A stretch of 64,000 bases of DNA from Lobosporangium transversale (lineage: Eukaryota; Mortierellomycota; Mortierellomycetes; Mortierellales; Mortierellaceae). The position numbers and the translations under genes were made by a program. Shown here one piece after another: positions 29,591 through 40,893 of this stretch. The stretch spans positions 1 through 64,000 of the forward strand of contig NW_019029049.1 in NCBI RefSeq assembly GCF_002105155.1, given 5' to 3'. The notes beneath the pieces are model-generated. The model did not search any database. It was not told where the DNA came from and saw only the letters and a list, made by a program, of their open reading frames with translations. The stretch's first letter is position 1. Every line of letters starts with the position of its first letter.

Positions 29591-29775
29591 AAGGAAAGGT
29601 AAGTAGTTGAGAACAAGAATAGTAATGAGCTTAGGGACTACAATAAGTTCAGGAATAGTTTTATTATAAATTGATTTTGTTCGTCTGGAGCGGAGACGTG
29701 TTCCAAGAACTCTAAATAAAGCTTACTCAAAATACTTCCTAATGACTTTTACCATATGCGGAACTCCAAGACAAA
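29575..29775 (+). repeat. Fragment related to the solo LTR at 40894-41430 (first half)
   Basis: Starts at GGAAAGGTAAGT and shares AAATAAAGCTTACTCAAA and TTTTACCATATGCGGAACT with 40921-41132. It stops abruptly at the recombinase fragment. The second half of the same LTR appears inverted at about 30125-30370. Confidence 0.65.
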
Positions 29776-29982
29776 AGTCACGAATTGAAAGCTCATGCAA
29801 TTGGTGCCACATTGGCTCTTAGGAAAGGTGTCTCTGTGGATGATGCCATGGTTCAGAACGATTTGGCTTCAAATACCGTCGCGAACGAATTCCATCGTCT
29901 ATCACGAGCAACGACTCAGAATTTCACTCAGGTGATCCTTGACAACTCTAGAGCCACATCCACTGTCTTCTCCGAGGGATGA
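29776..29982 (+). pseudogene. C-terminal fragment of a DIRS/Crypton-type tyrosine recombinase
   Basis: KAHAIGATLALRKGVSVDDA then NEFHRLSRATTQNFTQ matches the last box of the DIRS recombinases in this window (LRALGSTLAAIAGVPVADI ... FEKHYRLSS). The position of the nucleophilic Tyr is His (CAT where TAC/TAT is expected), so even if transcribed it would be inactive. Nothing of the rest of the gene remains. It is too diverged to be from family A or B. Confidence 0.6.
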
Positions 29983-30124
29983 ACAATGGATAGCGTAGTC
30001 GAACACTAGTGAAGGCTAAAGCCTATTGTTTGACAAGGAGGAGACAATGGATGTCCCACCTGCAGCCGCCCTGGTTTCTTTGGTAATATTGGAACATCCA
30101 AGAGAGCTCCACAGTTTGTGTAGT

Positions 30125-30370
30125 TATCACGAACAGCAAGCAATGTTGAAGTCATGAATTGATGAATGACTTTTTATCTGATTCAGAGTCGGAAAAGACC
30201 CGCGTTTTCCCCCTGTTTCCCTCATTCTCTCATGTATAGTTTTGTCTGTCAAGTCAAGTCGCGTCTTCTAGGTTTCTAGCTCCGTGAATAGCTCCAAGAA
30301 TTCTAGAAGAGCTATAGACCAATGACCATGGCTCATGGTGCCAAGGAACCTTGTATCTCGCGGTTATAAG
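30125..30370 (-). repeat. Inverted fragment related to the solo LTR at 40894-41430 (second half)
   Basis: Reverse complement of the LTR's 3' half: CACGAACAGCAAGCAATG at 30130 corresponds to CATTGCTTGCTGTTCGTG at 41410, and shared text continues through GCTCCGTGAATAGCTCCAAG. Confidence 0.6.
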
Positions 30371-30412
30371 AATAAGTACGCAAGCGGTACGCACCATATG
30401 CACTGACAGGAC

Positions 30413-30599
30413 TGAAAAATTTTAGACAGATAGGTAGAAGCGAGGAAGTGAGAATAAGATGGGAACACACATCACATCTATGGAGTATTTACTCAAATTC
30501 ATATCAAGGTATAACTACAAGTTTGTTTACGGGCACCATAAGTAGAGTAACCATGGGGGAGGGCGTGTTTTTATGATATACAACTGTTAGTATATATCA
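30413..30599 (-). repeat. LTR-like segment, left copy of gypsy-2
   Basis: Starts TGAAAAATTTTAGACAG and ends near ATATATCA. It lacks about 60 bp found in the right copy. Boundaries are uncertain. Confidence 0.55.
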
Positions 30600-31125
30600 T
30601 CTTGTGTACAACATAAATATCGTTTAAAATATAACATGAAATGGATGAAGCAACAGAAGCAAATTGAGACAGGTGAAATATGCCAGGATCATAATAAGTA
30701 ACGAGAACGAAAGAAAGATCTATTTATTATGATCCAGGGATCTTCGTTAAATAAAAAGGGTAAAAATCTTAGCTGTAGTAAAAACCCATGTAAATGACTG
30801 CTAATCGCAACAACAGGCAAATTTACATTCAGGAACATGTCCAAATTTTAAATTCTTACACATGTGTGATTTCAGATCAACTATTGGTTGAATTTAGTGA
30901 CGCGTTTGGACACCATTGCAATTCGCACTGTTAAATGATCGACAAAGCTCAGATCATGCGAAAAAAAAGATTTGTAATGTCAGGAACGAATCAGGATGAA
31001 GGAGAGTTGTAATGAGAAAAGCTTCTCATTCCTCCATTCCTAAAACATCGTTAACACTCAAACTATTCTCAACGCAAAACCAAGCTTTCAAATCTCATTT
31101 TCTCACACATAACATTGCTTGCATT

Positions 31126-31795
31126 ATGTCTTCCTCCAACAACACTGCATCTCCTCCCACCAGCAAAGTTGCTGGCAAAAAACGCGCTCGTGAGGAATTG
31201 GAAGAAGATAAGGGCGCGAGTCGCTAGACCTCGCCTTCACCAGACGGTCCACCTGCTGACCCAGCGTTCCACTACGTGCCATGGGAGCGTCCCATCAGAG
31301 AAGTGAGCAAGATCAAGAAGCTTTTTCTGGAGAGCGAACTCTGCAATTTCGTGGCGCGGACAGAGAGTGCGCTCTATCAGGATGGAGATGAGGTGCGACC
31401 TCGCAAGTACCTCTTTCTGGAGGGAGGACGACAACTCGATTTATCCAGGAAACCCATGAAACGTAATGATTTTGATATATTCTGGGTACATGAGCCATCT
31501 TTGTTCAAGCAACTGAGGCGTCGTAACCTGATGCTAGTCAAGGAAGTAGACAGGCAACGGTTAGAAGTGTCAGTCAAGGCCGCAACATGTAAAGGTTGCT
31601 GTCACTTCAGTAGCAACTGAAACTGAAGTCATGACGGAAGCGTCGAGCAGCCGTCAAGAGTCAACGCTAGAGATGTCAGAGAGACAGCTTCAAAAGGTAC
31701 TCAAAGAACTGGAGGCAGTCGATATTGACTCACCTCGTAGTAAGCTCTTGCAAGAGAAAGCGACGCTGTTGTTAGATGTACAGCCAAGTTACTAA
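31126..31795 (+). pseudogene. Unidentified ORF a, inside gypsy-2 and opposite to pol
   Basis: From ATG 31126 it reads MSSSNNTASPPTSKVAGKKR, then a TAG at 31225-31227, then in the same frame on to about 31570 with WERPIREVSKIKKLFLESEL and RNDFDIFWVHEPSLFKQLRR. A one-base shift near 31575 then leads to SERQLQKVLKELEAVDIDSP and DVQPSY-stop at 31795. One stop and one indel therefore break an otherwise coherent protein of about 220 residues, rich in Lys/Arg/Glu with an amphipathic helix near its end. No family recognised. It sits between the pol end and the 3' LTR of gypsy-2. Confidence 0.45.
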
Positions 31796-32079
31796 GTTTT
31801 TTTTTTTTTATTATTATTATTATTTTTTGAGATAGTGCAGGATAAATTTCTTTTAACGCATGTCAAAATCTCAATCATTCATTGATCCGAACATCACGCC
31901 ATTTGGAATGAATCTCAATGGCGAAAGGGAATGAAGAAAAAAGATGTGGATGGATGGATGATTGTGGACATTGATTGATTGCCATTTCGTTTTCATTCCT
32001 CCATTCTTCATTTCACTATTCTCACAGTTTCGACCAAACTTCAAAACACTTCATATCTCCATTAACAACTCCATTATAT

Positions 32080-32558
32080 AATGTTTCCAAAATTCACCTG
32101 CCAGTTCCCCCGTTGAACTTCACTACTCTTTCACCAGTGGGGAGAATAGCTTTGAGCATGATGATAGAGATCCCGCCTTCATTCAAGCTGATCGTCATGC
32201 CCTTTGGAGAGAAAGGGGAGATCCACGTTATCGTGATCGTTCTCCTTCTTTGGAAATTGGCGGATCTATTCCACCCAAGTCATCCATTGGGACTTTACTC
32301 GGTGTACGAAAGCGAAGTGAGGATGATGATGGGGAGTCAGAGCGTGCGCAACATCATCAGCGCCGTAAAGTTTTGGAGGATGTGGACATGATGGTAATAG
32401 ACATCATAAACCTTTACAAGATGGTGCGCGAGCAAGGGGAGATAATTGCAGATCTGACCAAGCAAGTAGAGGATTTGCAAAAGCAAGTAGGGCGTTCGAG
32501 GAAATATAATCTGCGTCCTACTCCCAGTAGAAATAGCAACCGCAAAGGAAAGAAATAA
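32080..32558 (+). pseudogene. Unidentified ORF b with C-terminal coiled coil, opposite to gypsy-2 pol
   Basis: An ATG at 32080 is followed after 11 codons by a stop; one base away the frame is coherent: ELHYSFTSGENSFEHDDRDP, ALWRERGDPRYRDRSPSLEI, a predicted coiled coil (IADLTKQVEDLQKQV) and a basic tail (RKYNLRPTPSRNSNRKGKK), with the stop at 32556-32558. The length is about 155 residues. The basic tail and coiled coil suggest a nucleic-acid-binding or Gag-like protein, but no family is recognised. A poly-T run of about 26 follows at 32594. Confidence 0.45.
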
Positions 32559-32844
32559 AGCTTTGCGATTGTTGATTTGTATATGTGTGTGTGTTTTTTT
32601 TTTTTTTTTTTTTTTTTTTTGCCATCAATTGTTAATTATGAACACATGTGAATCTCTGAATGCACTAAGCTCTATGTGATTCCTTCGAGATACAACACCT
32701 TCAGGTGCTTATATTAGCGTCGCTTTCAGCTATGCTTATGCACGTCTTCTTTACCACATCAGGTCATAGGATTTAAACACTGATAGATCTGTTATTTTGG
32801 ATATTATTATTGATATTATTGTGAATGGTGCGTTCGTCATAAGT

Positions 32845-34007
32845 CTAACAACGCGTGCGTCGACGCTTGGGTCGGGAGGTATTTCTGACAGATGTCTGTG
32901 ACACTCTTTGCTGAGAGTCAGCGGATCCTAATGGAGAGCTGTGAGACCGTTTAGAGCCAACAGTAACGGCCTTTGAAGCATGATGATTAGCCCAGTATTC
33001 AGTAATGCATTGTCGTTCAATGAAGTGTTCCTCAGGTTCTCATGTATTGACATCATGTGAATAGTTTTTCCATTTGACAAGTTATTCATACTCGTGAGGG
33101 GACGAGGTGCTCTGCCGATGATCAACTATTGCCTCTACTTCATATGTGTCAGTATCTTCAAATTCATCAAGTACGAGTTTCAACTGAGATGGAGCATAGT
33201 GTCTAGCCAGAATTGTGCCTTACCATCTTTAAGCATATAGGAACCATAAGAACTCTTGTTCACGACAGTGTAAGGTCCCTCATAGCGTGGAGTAAGTTAA
33301 TTACTACGGACCGGGTCGAAAGCCATGACCATAGCTCCGTCAGGGAATTCATTCAGTAGCACAGTGGCATTAAAACGCCCTATCATTTTTTGCTGAGTTC
33401 GCTTTGACTTGCGTGGAGAAGACTATTTCTGTCATGTATTTGAGTCTTTCTAGTAACTCTTCTTGACTCATTAGTTTGCCATCCTCATCAGTATAGTTGC
33501 TGAAGCCATTGGCTTTGCGTACAAAAAATAGAGAAAAGGAGCTGTGGAGACTCACTATTCGAGCATTAGCACTTAACTGGACAAACAGAACATGATTATC
33601 CCATTGTTTGTTGTAATCATCTAATATGTAGTTTTGACATGGTTTTCAGCAACACCATCGCCTCGGGGGTGGTAAGGAGTGATTAACCTATGACCAATAA
33701 ATAACTGTGAAGTAATGATGCGCAGTAGCTCATTGATAAACTCTTTGCCGTTTTTGGACTGAATGGTGCGAGGGAAACCGATGTCTGTAAATCGCATAAA
33801 CAACGCCGTAGCAATTGCAAGAGCACATTTATCAGGTATTACATCAAGTAATATAAAACGAGTACAGACGTCAACGATAATTAACATATAAGAGTTATTC
33901 TTCTCAGATATTGTGAGTGGCCCAGCTATGTCGATAGTAACATGTTCTCCTGGTAATTGGGCATGAATGACTTTCAATGGATGGTAACCCTTTTTGGAAA
34001 TATTCAT
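32845..34007 (-). pseudogene. gypsy-2 integrase and chromodomain
   Basis: 33621-34007 encodes the integrase core: HVTIDIAGPLT with the first Asp, YMLIIVDVCTRF, then FPRTIQSKNGKEF where the second catalytic Asp is replaced by Lys/Asn, and YHPRGDGVAENHV carrying the Glu region. Further on, 33180-32845 reads YEVEAIVDHRQ, LVKWKNYSHDVNT and EPEEHFIERQ, a chromodomain with one internal stop, ending RRRTRC-stop. The zinc-binding part is mostly gone. It is non-functional. Confidence 0.75.
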
Positions 34008-34263
34008 ACGTTGGCATGGTTAGCATCGTTTGATGAAGTCAGTAGTCTCTTGCTATATGCGGGCGCTAATGTGGCACATCGCATGAGCGCGATACATAAC
34101 ATCTTGCCGTTTTTCTTCGGGTACAATGTTTCGTTGATTGTTGGAATCTTGAATAGCATGAATGTATGCTAACATAGGTTCAGTATGCACATCTAATGAT
34201 TGTTGCCTTAAAGTCATGCACGCGGGGAACAGGCCTGATAGAGCGTCAGAGTAGTACGTCCTG

Positions 34264-35043
34264 CTAATTAGTCATCATAGCATTCATATCCGGTTGGGAA
34301 TAAATAAACATTAATGCACGATGATCCGTGTACAGATCAAAGTGCCTACCCCACAAATAATAATGAAATTTGTTGAGAGCAAAAACGATGGCTAACAATT
34401 CTTTTTTCGTTGCACTGTATTTTCGTTTACTTTGATGGAACGATCTGGCCATGAGGGAAATATAATTTATATTTTTTGGATAAGATATGTCACGAAGCAG
34501 TTGATATAGTGTCGCACCAATTCCGACATCAGAAGCATCAGTTGCCACATAGAATGGTAGATTAAAGTCGGGAAAGGATAATACAGTTGCATGAGTAGCA
34601 GACGTTTTAAGGCGTTGAAAGATTGTAATTGGTCGTCATTCAGTGTGAAAATATCTGTTCGACATCCTAGAGCATCCAAAGGTGCAGCAACTTCACTAAT
34701 GAATGGTATATATTCGTGAAAGAAGTTGAATGTGCCTAAGTACGATTGAATTTGTTTGGCAGTAGTTAGTTCCCAATCGTCGATATTTGCGAATTTAGAG
34801 GGGTCAACACTTTTACCGTGCAGGCCTATTATGAAGCCGAGCAATGAGATTTGTGTACTATAGAAATTACATTTACTACTGTTGATGATTAACTTAGTAT
34901 CATTGAGCCGAGTGATCACAGTGCGTACATGTTCGATATGTTCTTTGTTCTTTGAAAAAATAACAATACCGTCAAGGAGCTGTAGACAAAAGGAAGATCA
35001 CCAAGAATGCGAATCCCTCGTTGAAATAGACCGGACAATAGCT
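34264..35043 (-). pseudogene. gypsy-2 reverse transcriptase end and RNase H
   Basis: At about 34980-34900 the frame gives PFGLKLL, ILGDLPFVY and LDGIVIFSKNKEHIEHV, so the YLDD box has become LDG and the preceding fingers and palm are deleted (the protease sequence runs almost directly into it). Then come LLGFIIGLHGKSVDPSK and, in another frame, RNase H ATDASDVGIGATLYQ, TKKELLAIVFAL and LYTDHRALMFI. At least two frame breaks are present. Confidence 0.75.
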
Positions 35044-35424
35044 TCAGGCCAAAAGGCGCCTAACACCTGAAACAGGGGAGATATCTTTGTTGTATTTAAG
35101 AATAAAGCCTTTATGGACACATGTAACACTTGCGCCTGTATCAACCAAGGCTTCGTATTTTTTTCCTTCGAAATTAACAAAAACCATGATCCTTTTGTCA
35201 GCCCTCTTTTGATTAAGATGGAGCTGCGCCAAGGTATGGGTGTCACCGTTAGGAGTAACATTCGAGGAAGATAAAGACGAAGCTTTTATATGAGAAGGTA
35301 AGTGTGTAAATTCAGAATCGAGAGCAGCAGTGACACATTGATCATGCCATAGTAATATTCTGGGATCGATTCTTTCCATAGAGATTCTAGGCTGAGTGCC
35401 AAAAATCATCAATGGTGGTTTCAA
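35044..35424 (-). pseudogene. gypsy-2 protease region
   Basis: ALVDTGASVTCVHKGF gives a normal retroviral-type aspartic protease motif (DTGA). It is preceded by a linker with HLPSHIKASSLSSS. The frame is interrupted upstream and ends where the RT deletion begins. Confidence 0.7.
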
Positions 35425-35689
35425 AAGAAATGGACCTCGATATGTTTAAGCATCATGATATAAAGCTAGTAAATTTTTGGGATGCACTGAATTTTCTGCA
35501 TTTCTATTATTATATTCTTTTAAATGAGCTCTACTTGGGTTAACGATTAGCCGAGGCGGGCTTATTGGAGTTGTGTATCAACAGCAGAGGCAGGCAAGTT
35601 GTTATTAATGACTGTTTGCTGGTGCAATGAATGGTTATTATTCAATTTAGGAAAATTCTTACCAGATCTATTGATGTGCCTGGTGCATT

Positions 35690-36646
35690 CGGACGCCAGA
35701 TGTCCTCGTGCATTGGACTTTAGACATTACCTTTGTCCTTCCATGCTGCGGGAGAAATTTTTGCCATATTGTTAGCAGCCATAGAGGGGCTTTGTTTTGG
35801 CCTCCTTATTTGGGCTTTGCCCTTCGGATTGAACCATTTGTGGTTAGGTGCTCGTGCACGGCGCATTGAGTGTGTTTCACGGCGGTGAGGTGACGGATTG
35901 TCATTTCCGGCGGTCTCTTGTGGGAAATGAGGGCCAGTGAGGCCTCCCAAAATCCTCGTGAACTCGGAGATCGACTTAAAGGCGAGCACAGGTTCTTGCT
36001 TTAGGACTTGTAACCTGGTGATCATGATATCGAGCATGAATTCCTTTACTGTGGCCGTCAGGAGGGATATAAGTATCTCACTGTCATCGCTGATACCAGA
36101 TGCACGCACGTCTCGGTCCACACGCATGGCGAACTGATGGTATGGCTCGCGTGCACCTCGGCCAATTTCAAGAAGTTTCTTGAACTGCGACAAACGTTCT
36201 TGTTCTGTGAGGGCAATCTTGAGGAGGGTCGCCTCACATTTCTCCCATGCCTTTTGGTCTTCAGGGACGGGGCTATTATCGTTTTTAGGCCTTTTAAGCT
36301 AGAGAGGAGTGGAAAGTGATTCCAATTCTTGTAAAGATTCCAGGAAGTCTTCAGCTCTTTTTTCGAGTACCTTGATCTCCTTGACAACTACGGCCAGGGC
36401 TTCCTCGATGTTCTCTTCGGGCCTGTTCGCACCGTTTTGTGCTAACAAACGTGTGAGATGCGCTTTTCGGGTGACGAGTTCTTTCCTCTTTTGATTGATA
36501 TCCATAAGGATCTGATCATCACTTCGTGAATCAATCGAGCCGGGGACAGGTTCTTCGAGCGGGATATCCATGTTCATGTCTTTACCATGCAGGGAGCCTT
36601 GCGGGCGATCCATCCTCATGGAAGGGATGTGTATACAAATTTTCAC
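35690..36646 (-). pseudogene. gypsy-2 Gag remains
   Basis: Three overlapping frames. 36646-36299 gives MDINQKRKELVTRKAHLTRL and VKEIKVLEKRAEDFLESLQE, a coiled-coil N-terminus. A linking frame is at 36387-36058. 36193-35720 carries QFKKLLEIGRGAREPYHQFA and the matrix/capsid-like end. A zinc-knuckle relic (NARGHLASEC) follows at about 35690. The frame changes show it is decayed. Confidence 0.6.
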
Positions 36647-36912
36647 TTAAAAAAATGAAAAATTTTACAGACAAGAAGTAACAGGGGAGCAGATATAAGT
36701 GAGAATAAGATGTGGGAACACACATCACATCCATGGAGTATTTATTCAAAATCGTATCTAAGTATAACTACAAGTTTGTCTAAGGGCGCCATACATAGAG
36801 TAACCATGGTGCAAACGTGAATTACTACGCCCCCACTAAGCTCGCACTGCGCCCCTCGGTTGTTACTATTTACACATGGGGGGTGTTTTTATGATACACA
36901 ACCGTTTGTATA

Positions 36913-37351
36913 CAGCGTTTTTAATTGTTTTATCCATTTTAAAAAAACATTTATCCATTTTCAATTTGCATTGCTCCGATGGGAAATAAGCTTTATCCAT
37001 TTTCAATTTGCATTGCTCCGATGGGAAATAAGCTTTATCCATTCAAGCTAATAAAATTATCCTATAAGTTATCCGAATGTGTCTGAAATACTATCCATTT
37101 TTTCAAACATAATAACCGAACCGACTGTCACAGGTATCCAAACACCATGTCCTTTCCATGTCCCACAAAAGTCATGGTTAATTCCGCATGACCACTTGGA
37201 CAAAATTTGCAAACACTTGGATAAATTTCTCAGCCCTTTTCGGCCAACTTTTTAACTTACCTTTGGATAAATTTTTTTATTCATTGGAGCAATTTTAAAA
37301 AAAAACCGATAAAGTTTATTTTAAAATGGATAAAACAATTAAAAAACGCTG
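36913..37351. mobile_element. TA-flanked MITE (439 bp) inside the gypsy-2 LTR
   Basis: Terminal inverted repeats of about 31 bp begin CAGCGTTTTTAATTGTTTTA and end with the reverse complement ...AAAAAACGCTG. They are flanked on both sides by TA (36911-36912, 37352-37353), as for Tc1/mariner-type elements. No transposase. Inside, a 42-bp unit with ATTTGCATTGCTCCGATGGG occurs twice in tandem (about 36951-37035). Confidence 0.85.
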
Positions 37352-37449
37352 TATTATATTTTTACATGAGCATTAATTTCAATTTTTCATGTAACATGCG
37401 TTCTCTGAAATATGTCACACTGCGTACCAAAAATAAAAATGTTATTTTT

Positions 37450-37856
37450 TTTCCACAGACAATCAAGCATGCACCGATTCTAAGCATCCACAATAAAGAT
37501 ACATTGATACTAAAAACGTACCCCCACAAATCCTATGTAGCAAAAGTGGAAAGAAGGAAAGAAGTGATTAAGCAGGAGTCTCGGTCGAGGCATCTGGAAA
37601 TGGCATGCCTTTCGTGCATTGCAAGCGAGACATGCTGGCTAGCATCAACATATAGTGTCATCTCAGACCCGCTTTTTTCAAAGAGGACAATAAAATATTC
37701 AACTTCATTTTGCATGGCATTTTTGAGGGCCATATTTTAGTATCATAGAAAGAAGATCTTGGTATCACTTGCATCTCCATTTATGAATACCGATCCTTGT
37801 GTTAGTATCACTTGCATCTTTATTTATGATTGTCAACTCTTGTGTTAGTACATATA
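37450..37856. mobile_element. MITE-like element with a gene fragment, related to 43609-44350
   Basis: Both ends carry the motif family around TGATACTAA and ACACAAG...TTGACA in inverted orientation, as in the larger element at 43.6-44.35 kb. The interior encodes on the minus strand a 66-codon frame (MALKNAMQNEVEYFIVLFEK ...) of unknown origin. Boundaries are approximate. Confidence 0.45.
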
Positions 37857-38005
37857 ATAAAGGTATCTTTATTCAGGGAATTCGTGCTGCAGAACTAGAT
37901 AGAAAAGTGAGTCTATTTATACTAGCTAACGTCCTGCTGCAAGGAATGCTCTAGAAAATTGGAAATTCTATGTCGTACAAAACCATAATAGTAATTTCGC
38001 TTGCA
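37856..38005 (-). repeat. Diverged LTR fragment related to gypsy-1
   Basis: AATAAAGGTATCTTTATTCA, AGAACTAGATAGAAAAGT, CTGCAAGGAATGCTCTAGAA and TTTCGCTTGCA match 9733-9888 with scattered differences; the first 40 bp are missing. It ends exactly where similarity to the NLR-like pseudogene begins. Confidence 0.8.
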
Positions 38006-40568
38006 CCAGAAGCTCCCTGTTGACCTCACTCACTCAACCCATTTACACCTTGAATACGAGCGTCGCTCGTATTAAGGGCCGTTTGTCTGGTGCTCCACCT
38101 TAGGTGGTATTGATATTCTTCATCCTCTTCACAACCTGCCACATCCGAATAGAACCATCCTCACAGCCTGTAACCAGATAGTGGCCCTCTTTAGAGGTAT
38201 TCCATACGAGCGTCCCAACAATCCCACTTTCAAATGGGATTATAATAAAACACTGGCTTGATTTTGGATCCCATACATGCACTGTCTTGTCCGAACTACT
38301 TGAGACAATGTATCTTCCATCAGGCGAATATGCCGTATCAGCAATCCTTCAAACACACATAACACTGCCCCCGCTTCAGTATCCACCACGCTTACCAGTC
38401 CTTTCCAATCCCCAACAGCCATCTGTTGACTGCATGGTGAGAATGCAACACATCCTAGATAATTGTCAAGATGTATTTCGTAACAGAGCTCGCCCGTTTC
38501 TGCACTCCATACTAGCAATCTCATGCTCATATAGCCACGGCGCAACACTATCTTCCGGCCATCAGGCGTGTATACGATATAAGAGTAAATGCTTGCTTTA
38601 TCATCAAATTCATCACTCACTTCATGCGAGTTCTCCAGACTCTAATATTATATACCATCTTCATCATACGAAGCAATCTGGTCGTCGCTAGGTGAGAATA
38701 CCACGCGCTCTATCCATGTTTTGTGGCCATGTAGCTTGCAGATGAGCTCTCCTGTTTGTGTGTTCCATATAGTCACATTTTCAGATTTATGACAACAGAC
38801 AACTCGATGACCAATAGGTGAGAAATCAAAGGCATAGATGTGACCGGCACCTACACCTTGTAGCTCCAATGTGTGAACGAGCACGCCTGTTCGGACATCC
38901 CAAAGGTAGACGCGTGGAGTTCTTTGGTAAGAAGCAAGCAACTGGCCATGAGGTGAATACTTGATGTCCCATGCGCTTTCATCGAGGCAGTGTAAAATAT
39001 GAATGAGCTGTCCTATTCTTGCATTCCACATGTGCACTGTTCCAGCTTCACTCTGTGAAGCTATTTGCTGCCCATCTGGCGAACTCCTGTTGCCAGAAAT
39101 TCTTGCTGTATGGCTATGTAAGCCATGGCTGAATTGATGTGATCGAGTATCCCAAAAGCGTATCGTCCCGTCATAATTGAAGGACGCAATCTGGTAGTTG
39201 CTTGGTGAATATCCCAAGCAGTATATATAACTAGAGTGACCGTAGAATGTATTCAAGAGTTGCCCTGATCTCGCGTTCAATAACTATATTGTGTTGCTCC
39301 GGTCGCAAACGGCTATTGCTTCTCCCTTTGGTGAATACTTTATATATATAGATAATTGATAGAATCATATTCTTTTTCAAAAGTATAAATAGCTTTCCCT
39401 GTTTGCATATCCCACTGATATATCGTGCAATAATTGAACGAAGCAGCGAACTTCCCGTTAGGTGCACACTGTATGCCTTCGACATGACCGCCATGCAGCC
39501 AACGATCTTTGTTACAACGCGTTATGATTTCTTGGCCATTAGGTGAATACTAAATTTGATCAATTCTAAGGTAATCAGCCATCAGCAACATTGACTGCTG
39601 CCCTGATGTCGTATCCCACAGCTGCGATACCTTGTCTTCACCGCCAGTGGCAATCTGTTTTCCATCGGATGAATATGCCACCCTTTTTAAAGAACCAGTA
39701 TGGCCCTCTAAAATGTATTTGAGAATGCCTGTCTAAGTGTCCTACACTCGCACTGAGCCATCATTGAGGGCTGAGGCAAGATCGTTCCCGCTTGACGAGT
39801 ACGCTACATAGCGGACATAGCCTGTAAAGCCCACCGATTTGTGAACCAATCGCCCTGATGTTGCATCCCAAAATACAACTGCATTTTGATGATCGTCCCA
39901 GTAGGCAATATACCTGCCGTCTGGTGAGTATAAAAGCCTTTAGCCACCTATATCGCATTCCGAAACTGAGAGCTCCTTCCATGTTGATGTGCCATACACG
40001 ATAATTGAATAAATTGAATATATTGTTGATTCATCGATAACTGCAGCGAGCGTCTTGCTATTAGGCGAACATCTTCCATCCAACACATCATCGCCCGCTT
40101 CAATAAGCGGCCATTCTCCAAATTGTGCTCCTGCCATCTTTGCCCATAAGAATAGATCGGTGGGAAACCGATGCTGGTTGCCTGTACGAGTGATTGGTGA
40201 CGCCTCATGTAATAGGCTTCTTCTGTACTCTTTACTGAAATACACTTCTTTCCATGTGCCCATATCTTTGAATGGCGAATACCCCACCATTGGATTGCCA
40301 TCATGATGCCTATAGATCGCTACAGCCAGCTCTGTCAGGTACTTGACTCCATGTTGTGCAAATCCTTCGTCTGCCAATACGCGGAACATCCTTCTATCCT
40401 CTGGTCTTAATGTCTCGCTTAGTCGCTTCTTGCCTCGTTCGTACCACTGCTCAACAAACTGGTCATACAATGTGACACGTTTGAGCTTGGTATTGGAGAT
40501 GTCTTGATTCGGATCTACCATCCGTGGGAGCACTTCTAGTGACATCGATACTATGAATCAGGGCTCCC

Positions 40569-40672
40569 ATTCGATAATCTAATAGAATTCGAATGCACTG
40601 TAAAAAAAAAAAATTCATCCCTTTTTTATATGCATTCGAATTTCATTCAATTATCGAATAGGAGCCCTGTCT
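40569..40672. mobile_element. hAT-like MITE (CAGGGCTCC ends) in the NLR pseudogene
   Basis: About 104 bp with ends CAGGGCTCCCATTCGATAAT and its inverted form at the other side. It is a member of the family that includes 50070-50167. It sits at a deletion that removed the first half of the NACHT domain, so no target duplication remains. Confidence 0.7.
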
Positions 40673-40893
40673 TCATCGCTTGCTTGAGGGCTTGCTTTGG
40701 CATACTGTTGAACGTAGAACCCCTGGCTATTTCCAACATCTATCCGCTGCCTCTTCAGTTGACGTAGGCTGTTCGCGACACCAGGCTTCTTCTGTGCACG
40801 GTCAAGCAACCGTGAAGACGCAGGTGGGGATAGCGTGGCAATGGAGGAGTACCGAATCAATGATCCTTGCAGGCACTTCTTGTATAGTTCTTG

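Larger units (their letters stand above)
30413..36914 (-). mobile_element. Ty3/gypsy chromovirus 2, degraded, with a MITE-split LTR
   Basis: Two related LTR-like segments lie in the same orientation at about 30413-30599 and from 36656 (sharing GAGAATAAGATG, GGAACACACATCACATC and AGTAACCATGG). They bracket, on the minus strand, gag pieces, protease, part of RT, RNase H, integrase and a chromodomain. Frames are broken in many places and the RT fingers and palm are deleted. Between the chromodomain end (32845) and the left LTR lie 2.2 kb with two plus-strand ORFs. No target duplication was found, so the left LTR could belong to another copy. Confidence 0.65.

Noticed and set aside
36860-37051. 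ORF with repeated FIHFQFALLRWEIS peptide
   Set aside because: It lies across a MITE terminus and its tandem 42-bp unit; there is no sign of a gene.
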